Part shown: piece after piece, positions 22,133 to 32,624 of the stretch
Numbering within the stretch: position 1 is the first letter of the stretch
How the letters are laid out: each line of letters begins with the position of its first letter
DNA from: Fragilaria crotonensis
Lineage: Eukaryota; Bacillariophyta; Fragilariophyceae; Fragilariales; Fragilariaceae
NCBI GenBank assembly: GCA_022925895.1
Contig: JAKSYS010000445.1
Location: 1-52,153 of the forward strand
Direction: 5' to 3'
Length of the DNA stretch: 52,153 nt
Notes under the pieces: model-generated
What the model was told of the DNA's origin: nothing
Database searches by the model: none
What the model saw: only the letters and a program-made list of their open reading frames with translations
Made by a program: the position numbers and the translations under genes

Positions 22133-22962
22133 ACATCTATACTCCAATGCCTCACCTTGCCTTCTTTCATCCACCTTACAATCATTCCATGGGAGAGTTT
22201 ATTGAGATGTCATTGTAACATGTGCTGTTGTTGTCATTCCCACTCAGGATTTCTTTCACCAACATGATTGATCCTCTCCTGGTCGATTGCCACCAGTCGG
22301 TATGATGGAATGTGACGAACTCGGAGTATAGAGTATACGATAAAAATTAGGTGAATGGGAGCGAGCCACTGCCAATCATTCTCTTCTTCATCCGCTTCCA
22401 CGTGGATCCATACTGCATTTGGAGTGCTTATGTGCTTATCATAGAGCATATCTACTAAAAAGTCGCCTGTCGCATTATGACGAGAAATGAAAAATGGTGT
22501 TTTGGCAAATGAATAGGATCCGGTGGCATCTGGCATCTGAATCTAAATGGTTTGTGACTACTTGTGTCTTACGTATCATACCTATTTTGAATTCAGTCGA
22601 GTCATCGACGAGGGATGACTGCATAGCAGTTGCAGGACATCCGTAAGGTCCGGATTTTGATGGTAGCTTCCGCTACAGAAGTACGGAGTACTCGGAGTAC
22701 GGCACAATGATTACCAGGACGAGGTGCGTTTCAGGATGTCCTGTGCTGTGTAGTTGAGTACGTACAGAGGACCCCCAACGAAGCCTAATAACATAGAAAT
22801 TCTGCATTCTTTTTTTTTATGTCTGGAATGTCCCCAAGTGAGCTGAAGATTAACACCGCATGTACATTCAGATTCTACGTACCTGTACCGCGCTACTTAT
22901 TTAGTATGAGACTTTGATGCAAACCAGAATACAGCGCGGCTGTCTGGACATATCATAGTATA
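22133..22962. other. Intergenic between two transposon insertions
   Basis: Apart from the weak frame at 22234-22536, nothing is recognised. There is a T-rich run near 22811 and GTAC words at 22680-22700. Confidence 0.5.
22234..22536 (-). CDS. Possible small hypothetical protein
   Basis: 100 residues from an ATG (MPDATGSYSFAKTPFFISRH). The composition is balanced, with an acidic stretch (VEADEEENDWQWLAP) followed by a hydrophobic segment (IHLIFIVYSIL), which is more protein-like than neighbouring chance frames. No family is recognised and no splice partners are evident. It could be an exon of a longer gene or chance. Confidence 0.25.
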   Translation of the reverse strand: MPDATGSYSFAKTPFFISRHNATGDFLVDMLYDKHISTPNAVWIHVEADEEENDWQWLAPIHLIFIVYSILRVRHIPSYRLVAIDQERINHVGERNPEWE

Positions 22963-23409
22963 GCTGGTTGCATCATGATGATGATTTTCGTAGGATGCGT
23001 AGACCCTCGTATGGATTTATTTGACATTTAACGATTCTACGTACTGAGCCATACTAAACATCTCGTTCTTAATTTTTTTGGAAAGCATGGCGCGTGAGAC
23101 CCTCGTATGGCATTTCCACAATGAGCGCAGCGGCATGTTCACCGATGTTGCCATAACTTTGTGAATTTCATTGCTGCAGTATTTCCATGAACGGTTTTCA
23201 TTCATGGACTTGAACACAAGTCTATAAACTCTCGTGGAAATACGGCAGCTCAAAAAAACAACGGAGATCTTGAGAGATCTTTGAGCGCCATTGTGAGACG
23301 AACGAAGCGTGCAATTTGCCGTGATAATTTTAGTTCGACAGGGTTAATGCTATTCTTTTGTACTAGGGTCTACGTGGGCTACTATAAGTTTTCATTTATT
23401 GCAACCAGC
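22963..23409. mobile_element. TIR element family A, copy 1 (447 bp)
   Basis: Ends are GCTGGTTGCA (22963-22972) and its inverse TGCAACCAGC (23400-23409). Similarity between the two ends continues inward to a CGTAGACCC(T)CGTA-like block, making imperfect ~50-bp inverted repeats. A diverged copy in the same orientation lies at 30532-30942. TA dinucleotides occur at comparable positions outside both ends in both copies, which would fit a Tc1/mariner-type TA target, but this is not secure. It has no coding capacity. It ends 120 bp before the next gene. Confidence 0.75.
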
Positions 23410-23528
23410 CGTAAGATGCTGTACTTATGTACTATGAATGGAGACCAATATCTGGCCCAGGTGCAGTACCAGTACTTGTAATGTAAAGGCGTCAACACCT
23501 CGGAGAATAGTTTTACTCTTGTTATTAT

Positions 23529-26500
23529 ATGCAAGGACACTCTCCAACATTCCTCAGCATGTTCGAACAAGAACGACTTGACCTTAACGCCAAACACTGG
23601 TGGCTCTTTGGACGAGAACCGGAAGTGGCCGTACTAGAGGAAGTAATGGAGAGGGCCGAAGGCGGAAGTAGAGAATTGGTCTTTATCGAAGGTCCGCCGG
23701 GTACGGGCAAGGCAAGCCTCGTGCATCACCTGAGTCATGGACACAAATCTTTGTTTGCGAGCGGAAAATTTGTTGCCAGTCCGAACTCCCCCTTTGCAGC
23801 AATCATCAGTGCGTGCGACGAGTTGATCAGCTGCATCTGCCGAGACAAAATTCTGCAAGATAAAATATCGAAGAGCATGTGTCACGAAATGAATGATACT
23901 GATGTTTCCTCCTTGATAACGTTTCTTCCAAGATCTCAAGACCTAATGGATGACAACGGCCTCCAATTAACCAGGTCATCACGGTCATCCCGTGACTTTG
24001 CTGAATCCAACATTGATGACAAAAAGAACTTGCTTACAAAGATAAAGTTTGCAGTTCGTGCATTCCTTCGCGTCGTCACGAAACACTCCACCCGTCCGCT
24101 TGTCCTGTGCCTTCAACAGCTTGAATGGGCTGACGTTTCAAGCATGGAAATTGTGGAATTCATCGCCGAAGATCGCGATCAAACTCAGTTTATTGTCGCG
24201 GCAACTGTTACCCTCAGCGAGGACGAGACTGCCGTAGGTCATCTTGTCCAAGCGTGGAAGAAAAGAGTTGCCAAAAGCGAGACATTGTCAAAAATAACCA
24301 CCGTCATAAAAGTAGACGATCTGAGCTTGGAACACCTCAATACGTTTCTGTCGGTGGTAACGAGAATGCGTGAGGCAGAGACGTTGCCTCTGGCTGCTCA
24401 CTTAATGACAAAAACAAATGGGAACTTGTTTACCGCCCTCCAGATTTTGGAAGAATGGCAGTATCAGCGCGTGCTCACATATGACAGCACGCGATCTCAA
24501 TGGCAGTGGGATCTTGAAAAGATTCAAAGCACACCTCTGCCGGAAAACATTGTCGACTTGGTCTCGAATCGGATCGGACACCTCCCAAAAAATGTCCAAC
24601 GCGTACTGCAACTCAGCGCATGGCTCGGCTACGTATTCGAACCGCAACTGCTCGAAGTCATCAAGGAGGCACTACCAGGAGAACCATTGGATGTAGAAAG
24701 CGTTCTTCTTCTGTGTTTTGAGGAGGGTTTGCTCGTGGACCAATTGGACGGCAGTGTCGCGTTCCTTCATACGGCTATTCACCAAGCGTCTCTGTTGCAT
24801 CTGCCACAAGGTGACGACTCGGAAAAGTTGCGCCTGAGGATTGGATTGTTGATTTGGAATCATCTGAAGGGCATACGAAAGCCGCAAGAATGGATGCTGT
24901 TCTTATGTGCTGACCATTTGGCTATGGGATCGAACCATATCGAAGATGAGACGATGATGCTCGAAGTGGCGGAGTTGAGCAATCGGGTCGGCAGAAAGGC
25001 CGTTGAAATTTCGGCATTTACTATGGCTGCAGACTACTTTAAGAAAGGCATCGAAATGTTGAACAAGATCCATTGCAGCAAGTGGGATGATTTTCATGAA
25101 CTGACTGAGTCCTTGTTCGTAAGCTTCGCCGAAGTTCAGTACTACAACGGCAAGTTCTCTGCGAGCATGGAGGCCATCGAAGCGCTACTTGGGAATGATC
25201 CCTCAGAATCTGCTTTCGTGCGCGCCAATCTCACCCGCCTGGAAATTCTGAAAGCTGAATGTAAACTGAAGGAGTTTGTGGATTCCTCGTTGGAATTCTT
25301 GAAGGAGCTGGGTGTCAATTTTCCTGCACATTTCACGAAGGCTCAGGACTATCTGGAGCGACGCAGGGTGACGGAAAAGTTAAATGGGATGGACGATGCG
25401 ACGATCATAAATCTTCCAATAGTAGGAGACCTGAACACCATTGTCGTTCTCAAAGTGTTGAATCAGATGACTGTCCCAGTAGAGACGCTTGGTTTGGTTC
25501 GTCTCAGCTCGTTGATCGTTCACAAGGCCGTGCTTTTTAGCATCACTCATGGTGTCTCAGAGTTGAGCCCTCAAGCCTTTGTACTCCTTGGCACGATCCT
25601 TATCAGTGAGAGAGGCATGCTTGCAGAGGGATATCGATTGGGACAACTGGCGTTGAAAATGTCTCACAGACTGAACCCTTCCGTCTTGGATGGTCGTGTT
25701 GTTGCCTGGGCCTACAGCATGACCATCCCCTGGCAGGGGACGCCTCTGGCTGAATGCATCCCTCCTTTGTTACAGGGTCACGCATCGGCTATGAAGCAGG
25801 GAGATCCTTTACCGCCTTCATGTTGATGAACATTTATTTCAGCATGTCTTACTTCAGCTCAAGTACCTCCCTCTGCTTTTGCAGAATGTGGAGAAGTACT
25901 CGAATCAAATGTTGGAATACGGCCAGAAGACAATTTTTCTTCAAATCCTTCCCATCTGGCAATGCGTGCTCAATTTATCGGGGTCGAGCGCAGACCCTTG
26001 CGACATAGATTCCGGGGAAGCTATGGACAAACAGAAGTTGGTGGGAAATGAGAACGGCGTCGGAGAGCAGGCTCGCTGGTCGTTTTTGATGCAAATCGCG
26101 TATTACATGGGCAACTTTGACTTGGCCTCTAGGATGTCTGTCAAGCTCCAAGCCCTGAACATCGGCTTCATGAAGGCGCATGTCCTCTACCAGGCGCGAG
26201 TCTTCTTCTTTGGACTGGTCGCAATCCAAAATGCTCGTAGCTCCGGTAAGCGGAAGTACATCAAGGAGGCCGCTCAACACATTTCCGACATGCGTCGTTG
26301 GGTGGAAAAGCAGGCCGTGAACCTCGAGCACAAGTTGTTGATCCTCGAAGCCGAGTATGAAAGCTTATCAGCCAAGAATGGCCAAGGCTTACAATGGAGG
26401 TACGATGCTGCCATCGCGGCGTCGACGAGGGCCGAATTCGTGCAAGATGCTGCGCTTGCACTTCAGCTGGCAGGCAGCGCAATGTCGCAGTTCGAGGATA

Positions 26501-26748
26501 CAGCGACCTCTGCAAAACTTTACTTTATTAGTGCGCATGATATGTGGGTGTCTTGGGGTGCGTTGGCTGTTGCGAAGTATCTTGAAGAAAAACTGAGGGG
26601 TAACTATCCTGGCATTTCTCTTGACCTATCCCAGGTGGATTCCGTTACAGTGGGATTCCTGAAAACGAACACTGAAAACACACTGACACCGCCCTTAACC
26701 CCTGAAAGCCACATTATAACATACAGAGATCATGAAGGCGATGGCTGA
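23529..26748 (+). CDS. STAND-type AAA/TPR protein with degenerate ATPase motifs and frame breaks
   Basis: The first frame (23529-25826, 765 residues) has an AAA_16-type NTPase: phosphate loop at residues 55-62 (GPPGTGKA), where the usual Thr/Ser after Lys is Ala, and Walker B-like LVLCLQQLEWAD (191-202), where the usual acidic pair is QQ. Next come the TKTNGNLFTALQ helical region and FLHTAIHQASLLHLPQGDDS, as in MalT- or Chk1-type modules, then helical repeats. The homologous region continues in a second frame at about 25795-25865 and a third from about 25866 to 26748 (ending ...SWGALAVAKYLEEKL). The two junctions each look like one missing base, and no phase-compatible intron was found. In relatives (PknB/histidine-kinase fusions) this module sits between kinase domains; neither a kinase before it nor GAF/histidine kinase after it is present here. 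Probably a scaffold-like pseudo-ATPase or a decaying gene. Confidence 0.7.
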
Positions 26749-27335
26749 TTAATTTCTTTGAAGCGTTTGGTAGTCTACCTTTGCTTTACTATGAACGGAA
26801 ATTGGGGTGGCAACAGCGCTAGAGATTTACCTGTCACTCCCAGGTGTTTACAGGTAACATGCGTTCGGTGAACACCTCAAATCTTTGATTAAAGTCGTTC
26901 GTTAGCGCCCGAAATCATAATTCTAGATATACAAGACGAAGAAGTACGGCATGTAACAGTTAGACTTAGTGTAATTCGGAAAGGAAGTAAAATTGTGAGA
27001 GCAGTCGCATAACAACAAAACCCTGAGTCCCGTTTGTGCAGTAACGTTTGTACTAGGCTACTGTGAGTCCCGATGCCGTACGCTTGTGTCGGCATTAAAT
27101 CAGTAATCAGTCCCCAATCGGCACGGTTTGTTTGGTATGGATAGAGTAATACAACTGCGGTACGAACCGATACTCATCGTGGTTTGCCACTGTCCCCACT
27201 CATCTTGCAAGTCGATTCCACAACCAGTCGCTTGCAAAGTCACCATACCTGCACAGAGGCCGCCGCCGGCAACGGGTCATCACTCCGATCCGATGGCATA
27301 ATCCAATGCGGAAGAAGGGGCTTCTTTATTTTGGA
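26749..27335. other. Gap between the STAND gene and the copia remnant
   Basis: No gene is recognised. It might contain the decayed 3' LTR of the copia remnant that follows, but no matching second LTR is present to prove it. Confidence 0.4.
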
Positions 27336-27338
27336 GCT

Positions 27339-29335
27339 TTACCATAGCACGTACCCGATGAGCTCTTTCAGTCGAGGTCCGGGTATCAACTTCGTCAATA
27401 AGTCGGCAATCTGCATCTCGCCGTTCTCCCAGGCTACCCGGATTATTCCTGCAGCTTGTGCTTCTCTGGCACGGTGATATGCAATTGCATTATGGCTTTT
27501 CTTAAGCACGGACTCGGGTGCCGTGGTGTTCTTCACCACTGATTGATTGTCACAAAAGACAGACGTCGGGCCATTCAATGGAATACCCATCATTCTGAGC
27601 TTAACGAATACCTTCAATCATATCAATGGCTACTAGTATCATAGCACAGAAGTCAGAGCCAAATGTCAATGTCTTGACCGTATTCTGTCTTTTGGAGTAC
27701 CGCAGGAATGGCGCCTTGTTTACAAAGACAAGCACACCCGTATGCGAGCGCCTCATCGCCTTGTAGCCAGCGTGATCTGCATTGACAAAGGACGTCATTG
27801 CGACTCCGTTACCTCGCGCTTCCAGCACATTGTGCGTGCGGAATTGCCTTCTCCTCATCCGGATAGAATTCGGACCAGTCACAGATCTTGAAAGCATTGT
27901 CATCAATGACTGGCTCGGTATCATTGAAGACCATCTTTGAGCGCTTATGGTGCTTGAGGTATGCAAATAGATGAAAAACCTGTTGCAGGTGTCCCTCTCA
28001 AGGAGAGACAACATACCTTGAGAGCATCAAAACGGCGACAAAGATATCAACACAATGGAGCTCATAGATCCAATGAAGCTTCAAACTCTGGTAATACTGT
28101 CCCCGTTTTCCATCGAGCTCCCGGGAATGGTCAAGCTCCGGGCGGTATCATTGCAACAGTGGCGTTGAGACCTTCGTTGGGAGGCAAAGGTCAACTTTAT
28201 CAAGCTTGAGCTCAACATCAGAGACCGCTTGCTTCACGTACTTCTTCTCCGAGGACATTGCCCATCTCGGCTTTTCCGGTCTGTCAGCGCCTTCTATGTA
28301 AAGTGTGCTGATTTGTGAGCCGTGATTGGTAGCTATCGGGCTCCTGTGTATGCTTCCTGGCTCCAAAGTGTAGTGGGATGCCAAGCCTCCATGACTTTCT
28401 TTGGTTTGTGGTCAATTGTTAGAATGTCATCTGTATAAACCAAAATATAGGACCAGTACTTGAATCCACACGGCTTAGTTTTCAATTTCATCCATACATT
28501 GGGCGGCGGGATCCACATTGCAGGAGGTATATCCGAGATCACGAAGCGAACCGGCGTGATACCTCGCAATCTTGCCGTTCGAGGGCTTCCTGTGCTCAGG
28601 TAAGAGATGACACCACGTATTTCTAGTGGAAGCTCCAGGCGCCCAGGGATCGTGATCAAGTGGGACAAGGTTGCGTTGAATTGAATCCCTAACAAGGTTT
28701 CCTGCTGCCCTGAGTTGGTTAGGGTAAAGGAGCGAGTCCTTCAGTCGGTCACCAGCCAAAGTAGAACGCCTCATGGATCACGAGCATCCAGGGCTCCCCT
28801 GGTGTTTGAGGGCTTTCCCAAATCGTCAATACTGTGGCAATTGGGACTTCCTGCACGGAGGGCAGATTGTCACAGAAGAGGAATACGTTGACCTTCTCAC
28901 CGGTCCGGAGCTCAAATACTGCCATATTGGAGCCGGCGCAGGAGGTATCGACATGCAAATCAATGGAGGTCTTGGTAAAACTGAAGCTATCGGTACCGTC
29001 GCCATGATCGCGCCCTTTGTGTGTTTTGGCAATGTGACGGATCTCCATCCGCCTCACGGTTCGCGACTTCGACAGCTGCGTTTGAGGCCCGGCTTCCTCC
29101 TTCTCATCGTGAGAGGTAGAGCCGGAGCGCTCTAGTAGTCAAGCTTTTCCTTTCTTATTCTTGACACCGTTTGAGGCAAATTGTGAGCCTGCACTTGAGC
29201 TGGTCCCAATCGTTCCTGCCGTCCTCTGTTCAGTCGCCTCTTCGTCGCCAGAACCGTCTTTGCGTTCAGATTTCGCTTTCGCAAGTTTGCGCTTCTCCCT
29301 GCGACTTTTGCGTTTCTCCTTTTTTTACCCCTTCA
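27339..29335 (-). mobile_element. Internally deleted Ty1/copia remnant
   Basis: Read on the minus strand. About 29335-29060 is a Lys-rich leader. The protease region follows at about 29057-28600, with VDTSCAGSN (DTS instead of the usual D-S/T-G) and GVISYLST. Near 28520-28460 it jumps directly into the late reverse transcriptase (FKYWSYILVYTDDIL; TDD where YVDD is usual). After that come RWAMSSEKKYVKQAV, then RNase H pieces (FVNADHAGYKAMRRSHTGVL, CDNQSVVKNTTAPES, ADLLTKLIPGPRLKEL). Integrase and the first part of RT are missing, and several frame changes occur, so it is dead. It is a different lineage from the copia element at 45-52 kb. Its left end abuts the TIR element at 29362. Confidence 0.85.
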
Positions 29336-29361
29336 AAGAGGGAGCTACTCTTGCATGATCG

Positions 29362-30366
29362 GGGAATGCTTAATGCACTAAAATTTAAGGCGCTAACTAA
29401 TCGCTAAACGAATCAGAATCCGCTGAGACGTCATCACTCCACAATGACTCTTTGCACCCCCTCTTTAAATAAAATTGTGTTCAATCGAGGTGTGAAGAAT
29501 TCGATCATTCATAATCGTATATATACATAATGTTAGGCACATGTAAGATTGGCCCTCCTTGTCCCAATCAATTTCAAGTCACATTCATTTAAGCAAATGC
29601 ATGCGTATACGTAGTCAGTACGCACACCAAGTACCAGGGATGTCATGTTTATACAAAATCGACTTCTCTGGTACTAGTACTACGAAGACAAATCTACGAT
29701 CGTTTGATACTGCACGTCTACGGGGTTTGTAGTCGACTGCACTACAGTACAGTACAAAATCAATACAGATGCTTCTACTTTAGTACGCGTAAAGTACGGC
29801 TTCTACGACAGTACGCCTAATTCTACAACGTGGTATTTCAGTACGATAAAACCTGTTTCAGTACGCCGGTGTTGTTGCACTCAGGTGAGACCATGGAGAA
29901 ATGCTGTGAAATCAATCAAAACAGCTTCACTCCCATTGTCACTACAACAGATAGACTACAATTACAACATGAATAGAACACACAGATTGGAGAGTTAAAG
30001 AGGGTCAACTACAAGAGAATGGACCCTCAACTGTTGACAGTTGAGGGTCCATTGTAAAATTACAATTTGATTGTTTTATGCACATCGGATGCGTACCAGT
30101 ACCTTCACACGTTTCTACAAGATTCTACGTACCTTGTGCTACGTATGTACGATTGTTCAGTAAATTCAAATTCAAGTTGGGCGCGGACGTTGAAAACATT
30201 GAGGGTGGCGGTGCCGGCGTGCAATTCAGAATACATTATCATGCATGAATAAGATTAGGATTTCTCAGATGACTATTTTGACCCCTCTCCCCGATGACGT
30301 CTCAGCGGATTCTGATTGGGTTAGGGCTTTAGTTAGCGCCTTAATCGTTAGTGCATTAAGCATTCA
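29362..30366. mobile_element. TIR element, 1,005 bp, with 8-bp target duplication
   Basis: Long imperfect inverted repeats of about 73 bp: 29364-29435 and 30293-30365. They share AATGCTTAATGCACTAA, TTAAGGCGCTAACTAA and AATCAGAATCCGCTGAGACG. An exact 8-bp duplication CATGATCG flanks the element (29354-29361 and 30367-30374). The interior is non-coding, with GTAC-rich stretches and a strong hairpin at 30018-30053. The 8-bp duplication is compatible with hAT or P-type elements; the termini (GGGAATGC/TGAATGC) differ from the 21452 element, so it is a separate family. Confidence 0.88.
30018..30053. repeat. Perfect hairpin, 17-bp arms, 2-nt loop
   Basis: AATGGACCCTCAACTGT, then TG, then the exact inverse ACAGTTGAGGGTCCATT. 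It lies inside the 29362-30366 element. A related half-site (GAGGGTCAACT) is at about 29999-30009. Confidence 0.9.
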
Positions 30367-30531
30367 CATGATCGACTAATACGACTTGCAAAAACACGGA
30401 TTGGTTTGCAAGCCTACGCACTTCTATCGTACAGAAATTTTCAACCCTACCCGTGCAACTGGGTTACAAAAGACCCTGTGTTTCGGTACTGCAGGTTTTG
30501 TCACAGTAACTGTATGTTCTATGGGCATATA

Positions 30532-30942
30532 GCTGGTTGCACGGAGAAGATCATTTTAGTAGGATACGTAGGCCCTCGTATAGATTTAATTATCCAAGAA
30601 ATTCCCAGGCACTCGAAGCCCTCGAGTTCGTTGTTTCACTCACACAAGAATGGCGTGTCACTATGGTGGCAACTACCGATATGGTCATAATTTTACAATT
30701 TTCAGGTCTTCTATATTTCCTCGCAAGCTTTCCACTCATGGTCATAATGACACATCTAAAGCCTTTTGAGGAAATACTAAAAACCTAGAAACGGCGGAGA
30801 TCTTGACAAACCATTGCGCGCCATCGTGAGCCGATCACAGCATGTAATTTGGCACGATAATTTTAAGTCTACAGGGTTAATGCTAATGTTTTATACCAAG
30901 GTCTACGTGGGCTACTATAATTTTCCCATGAATGCAACCAGC
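30532..30942. mobile_element. TIR element family A, copy 2 (411 bp)
   Basis: GCTGGTTGCA at 30532-30541 and TGCAACCAGC at 30933-30942. The interior matches copy 1 (22963-23409) in order, including CGGAGATCTTGA-, GATAATTTTA-, ACAGGGTTAATGCTA- and GTCTACGTGGGCTACTATAA-type blocks, with many substitutions and indels. The copies are clearly old relative to each other. Non-coding. Confidence 0.75.
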
Positions 30943-31323
30943 CGTAGAGGCTCCTATCGTACGCACAACGCACATACGGGAGGAAGTTGAAGTTACTACT
31001 TCGGCGGTTGCAAAACGCCGGAAATGTACTGTAATAATCCATGGAAACCGCATTTAACCGCTTGTGTCACACGTGTTCGACAAATTGCATACTTGCATAC
31101 GGGAGTACTTGCCTACGGCGTTTGAACCCTTCAGCAATTTTCGCATCATTTTTGTTCACATGTTTCATGTTTTGGCGACTGCCAGTGGCCAAAGGAAAAA
31201 CCATTCTCCACTGTAAAAAACAATAGTGAGCCCTTGTACTGCGAGTCTGCGAGTGTTGATTAATGCACGTTAACGGTAATGAAGTCAGGTTGATTTCTCC
31301 ACAACAAACACACACATTGGAGG
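30943..31323. other. Upstream region of sulfotransferase copy 2
   Basis: No gene seen. Presumed promoter and leader of the next gene; the last bases before the ATG are CACACACATTGGAGG. Confidence 0.5.
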
Positions 31324-32624
31324 ATGCGGTCGATTCGATTGTCGTCCTTTAGAAAACAAATCATACGCCTCGTAGTGACGTTACTACTTGCTAACTTTGC
31401 GAGCGTTAGGAATGTCCATGACGAACACGATGGTGAAGTGAAAACAGATACTTTGCAATTGGTGGAGGTGGCATCTGGCAGTCTTGCAAAAACTGTGATT
31501 GCGAATGAGGCAGCGCATTTTACCCAGTTGGTTCTGGCCAAGAAGGAGCTTACTGGCCAATCGTCCCCGACGAACATTGGAATTTCATGCCTCGCGTCTT
31601 TTTCCCTTGGAACTCAACTACCCATTCTTGGTGTGGCGAGAAAGCAGACTACGATGAGTACACTCTTGCTGGTCTCATTTACAACAAGGTTCATAAGGCA
31701 GCATCGTCCACACTGGCCGGTGTCACCCTTCGAGTGGCAAAGAATTACGGAAGTCGTTATCGTCGGACTCTCAATGGAGAAGCTGGAAGCGAATGTGCCT
31801 CCTTTCACAAACACACGTTCCTCCGGGAAATCCGGCGTTTTCACGATCGCAATAGAGCACGTTCCTTCATGTTCTCGTCAATTCGTCATCCGGCGCATCG
31901 AGCATTGAGTTGGATCTTTTATATGGGGTCCAACCGTGGCGAGGGCATGGATGAAGAATTCGTTTTAAGGGAATTGACCAACCGCGCATACTATCCTCAA
32001 CGAGTCAAAGGAGCCGGAGCACAAGCAACATACATGTACACAGACCTACCTCCACCATCACCTCTGTGGTCTCTGGAGGAGCCCACCAAGGTACAGGACT
32101 TGCGTTTATCCATCCAGAGAGTGGCTGATATTCTGAAAACGTATGACTATATCATGATTGTCGAACGCCTTCACGAGTCACTGGTTGTACTTCAGCTCTT
32201 GCTGGGTCTTGCCACGTCCGACATTTTATACGTATCCGCAAAGAGAAGTGGGCAGTATGCTTTTAAAAAAGGGCGATTTCCAGGATGTCACTTGATTGCC
32301 AAGTCGTACATATCACCCGCAATTGCGGCCTACTTTTCTTCACCCCAATGGTATGCCCAAAACTACGAAGACTACTTACTGTACAAGGCCGCGAATCGGA
32401 GTCTAGACTTGACCATTGACAATCTGGGCCGACGACGATTCGAGGAAGCTCTCGCCAAGTATAATAAAATGATGCAAGATGCTGAAGTCTGCGAGAACGA
32501 AACCGTCACCCCGTGCACGTCGGAGGGTGTCCGCGTCAACAAAACCGACTGCTACGACAGTGATTTGTATGATGATTTGGGATGTGGATACGCCTGCTTA
32601 GATCGTCTGTTTGTAACGCAATGA
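31324..32624 (+). pseudogene. Gal3ST-like sulfotransferase copy 2, one-base deletion
   Basis: Paralogue of the gene at 19637-20941, in the opposite orientation. The first frame starts at the ATG at 31324 and carries the signal-anchor region (IIRLVVTLLLANFASVRNV). Alignment with copy 1 shows one base missing between 31510 and 31511 (GAGG-CAGC versus GCGGGCAAC), after which the homologous protein continues in another frame to 32624. That downstream frame keeps every key feature: NKVHKAASSTLAG, SSIRHPAHRALSW, HLIAKSYISPAIAAY and the Cys-rich C-terminus. The downstream frame has its own ATG at 31587 (MPRVF), but using it would lose the membrane anchor. Only this one disruption is seen in 1.3 kb, so it is either a very young pseudogene or a sequencing indel. 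Confidence 0.85.

Noticed and set aside
25750-25880. Intron explaining the frame changes in the STAND gene
   Set aside because: A good acceptor exists at 25878, but no donor in the right phase removes only the disputed segment, and part of that segment still resembles the family.
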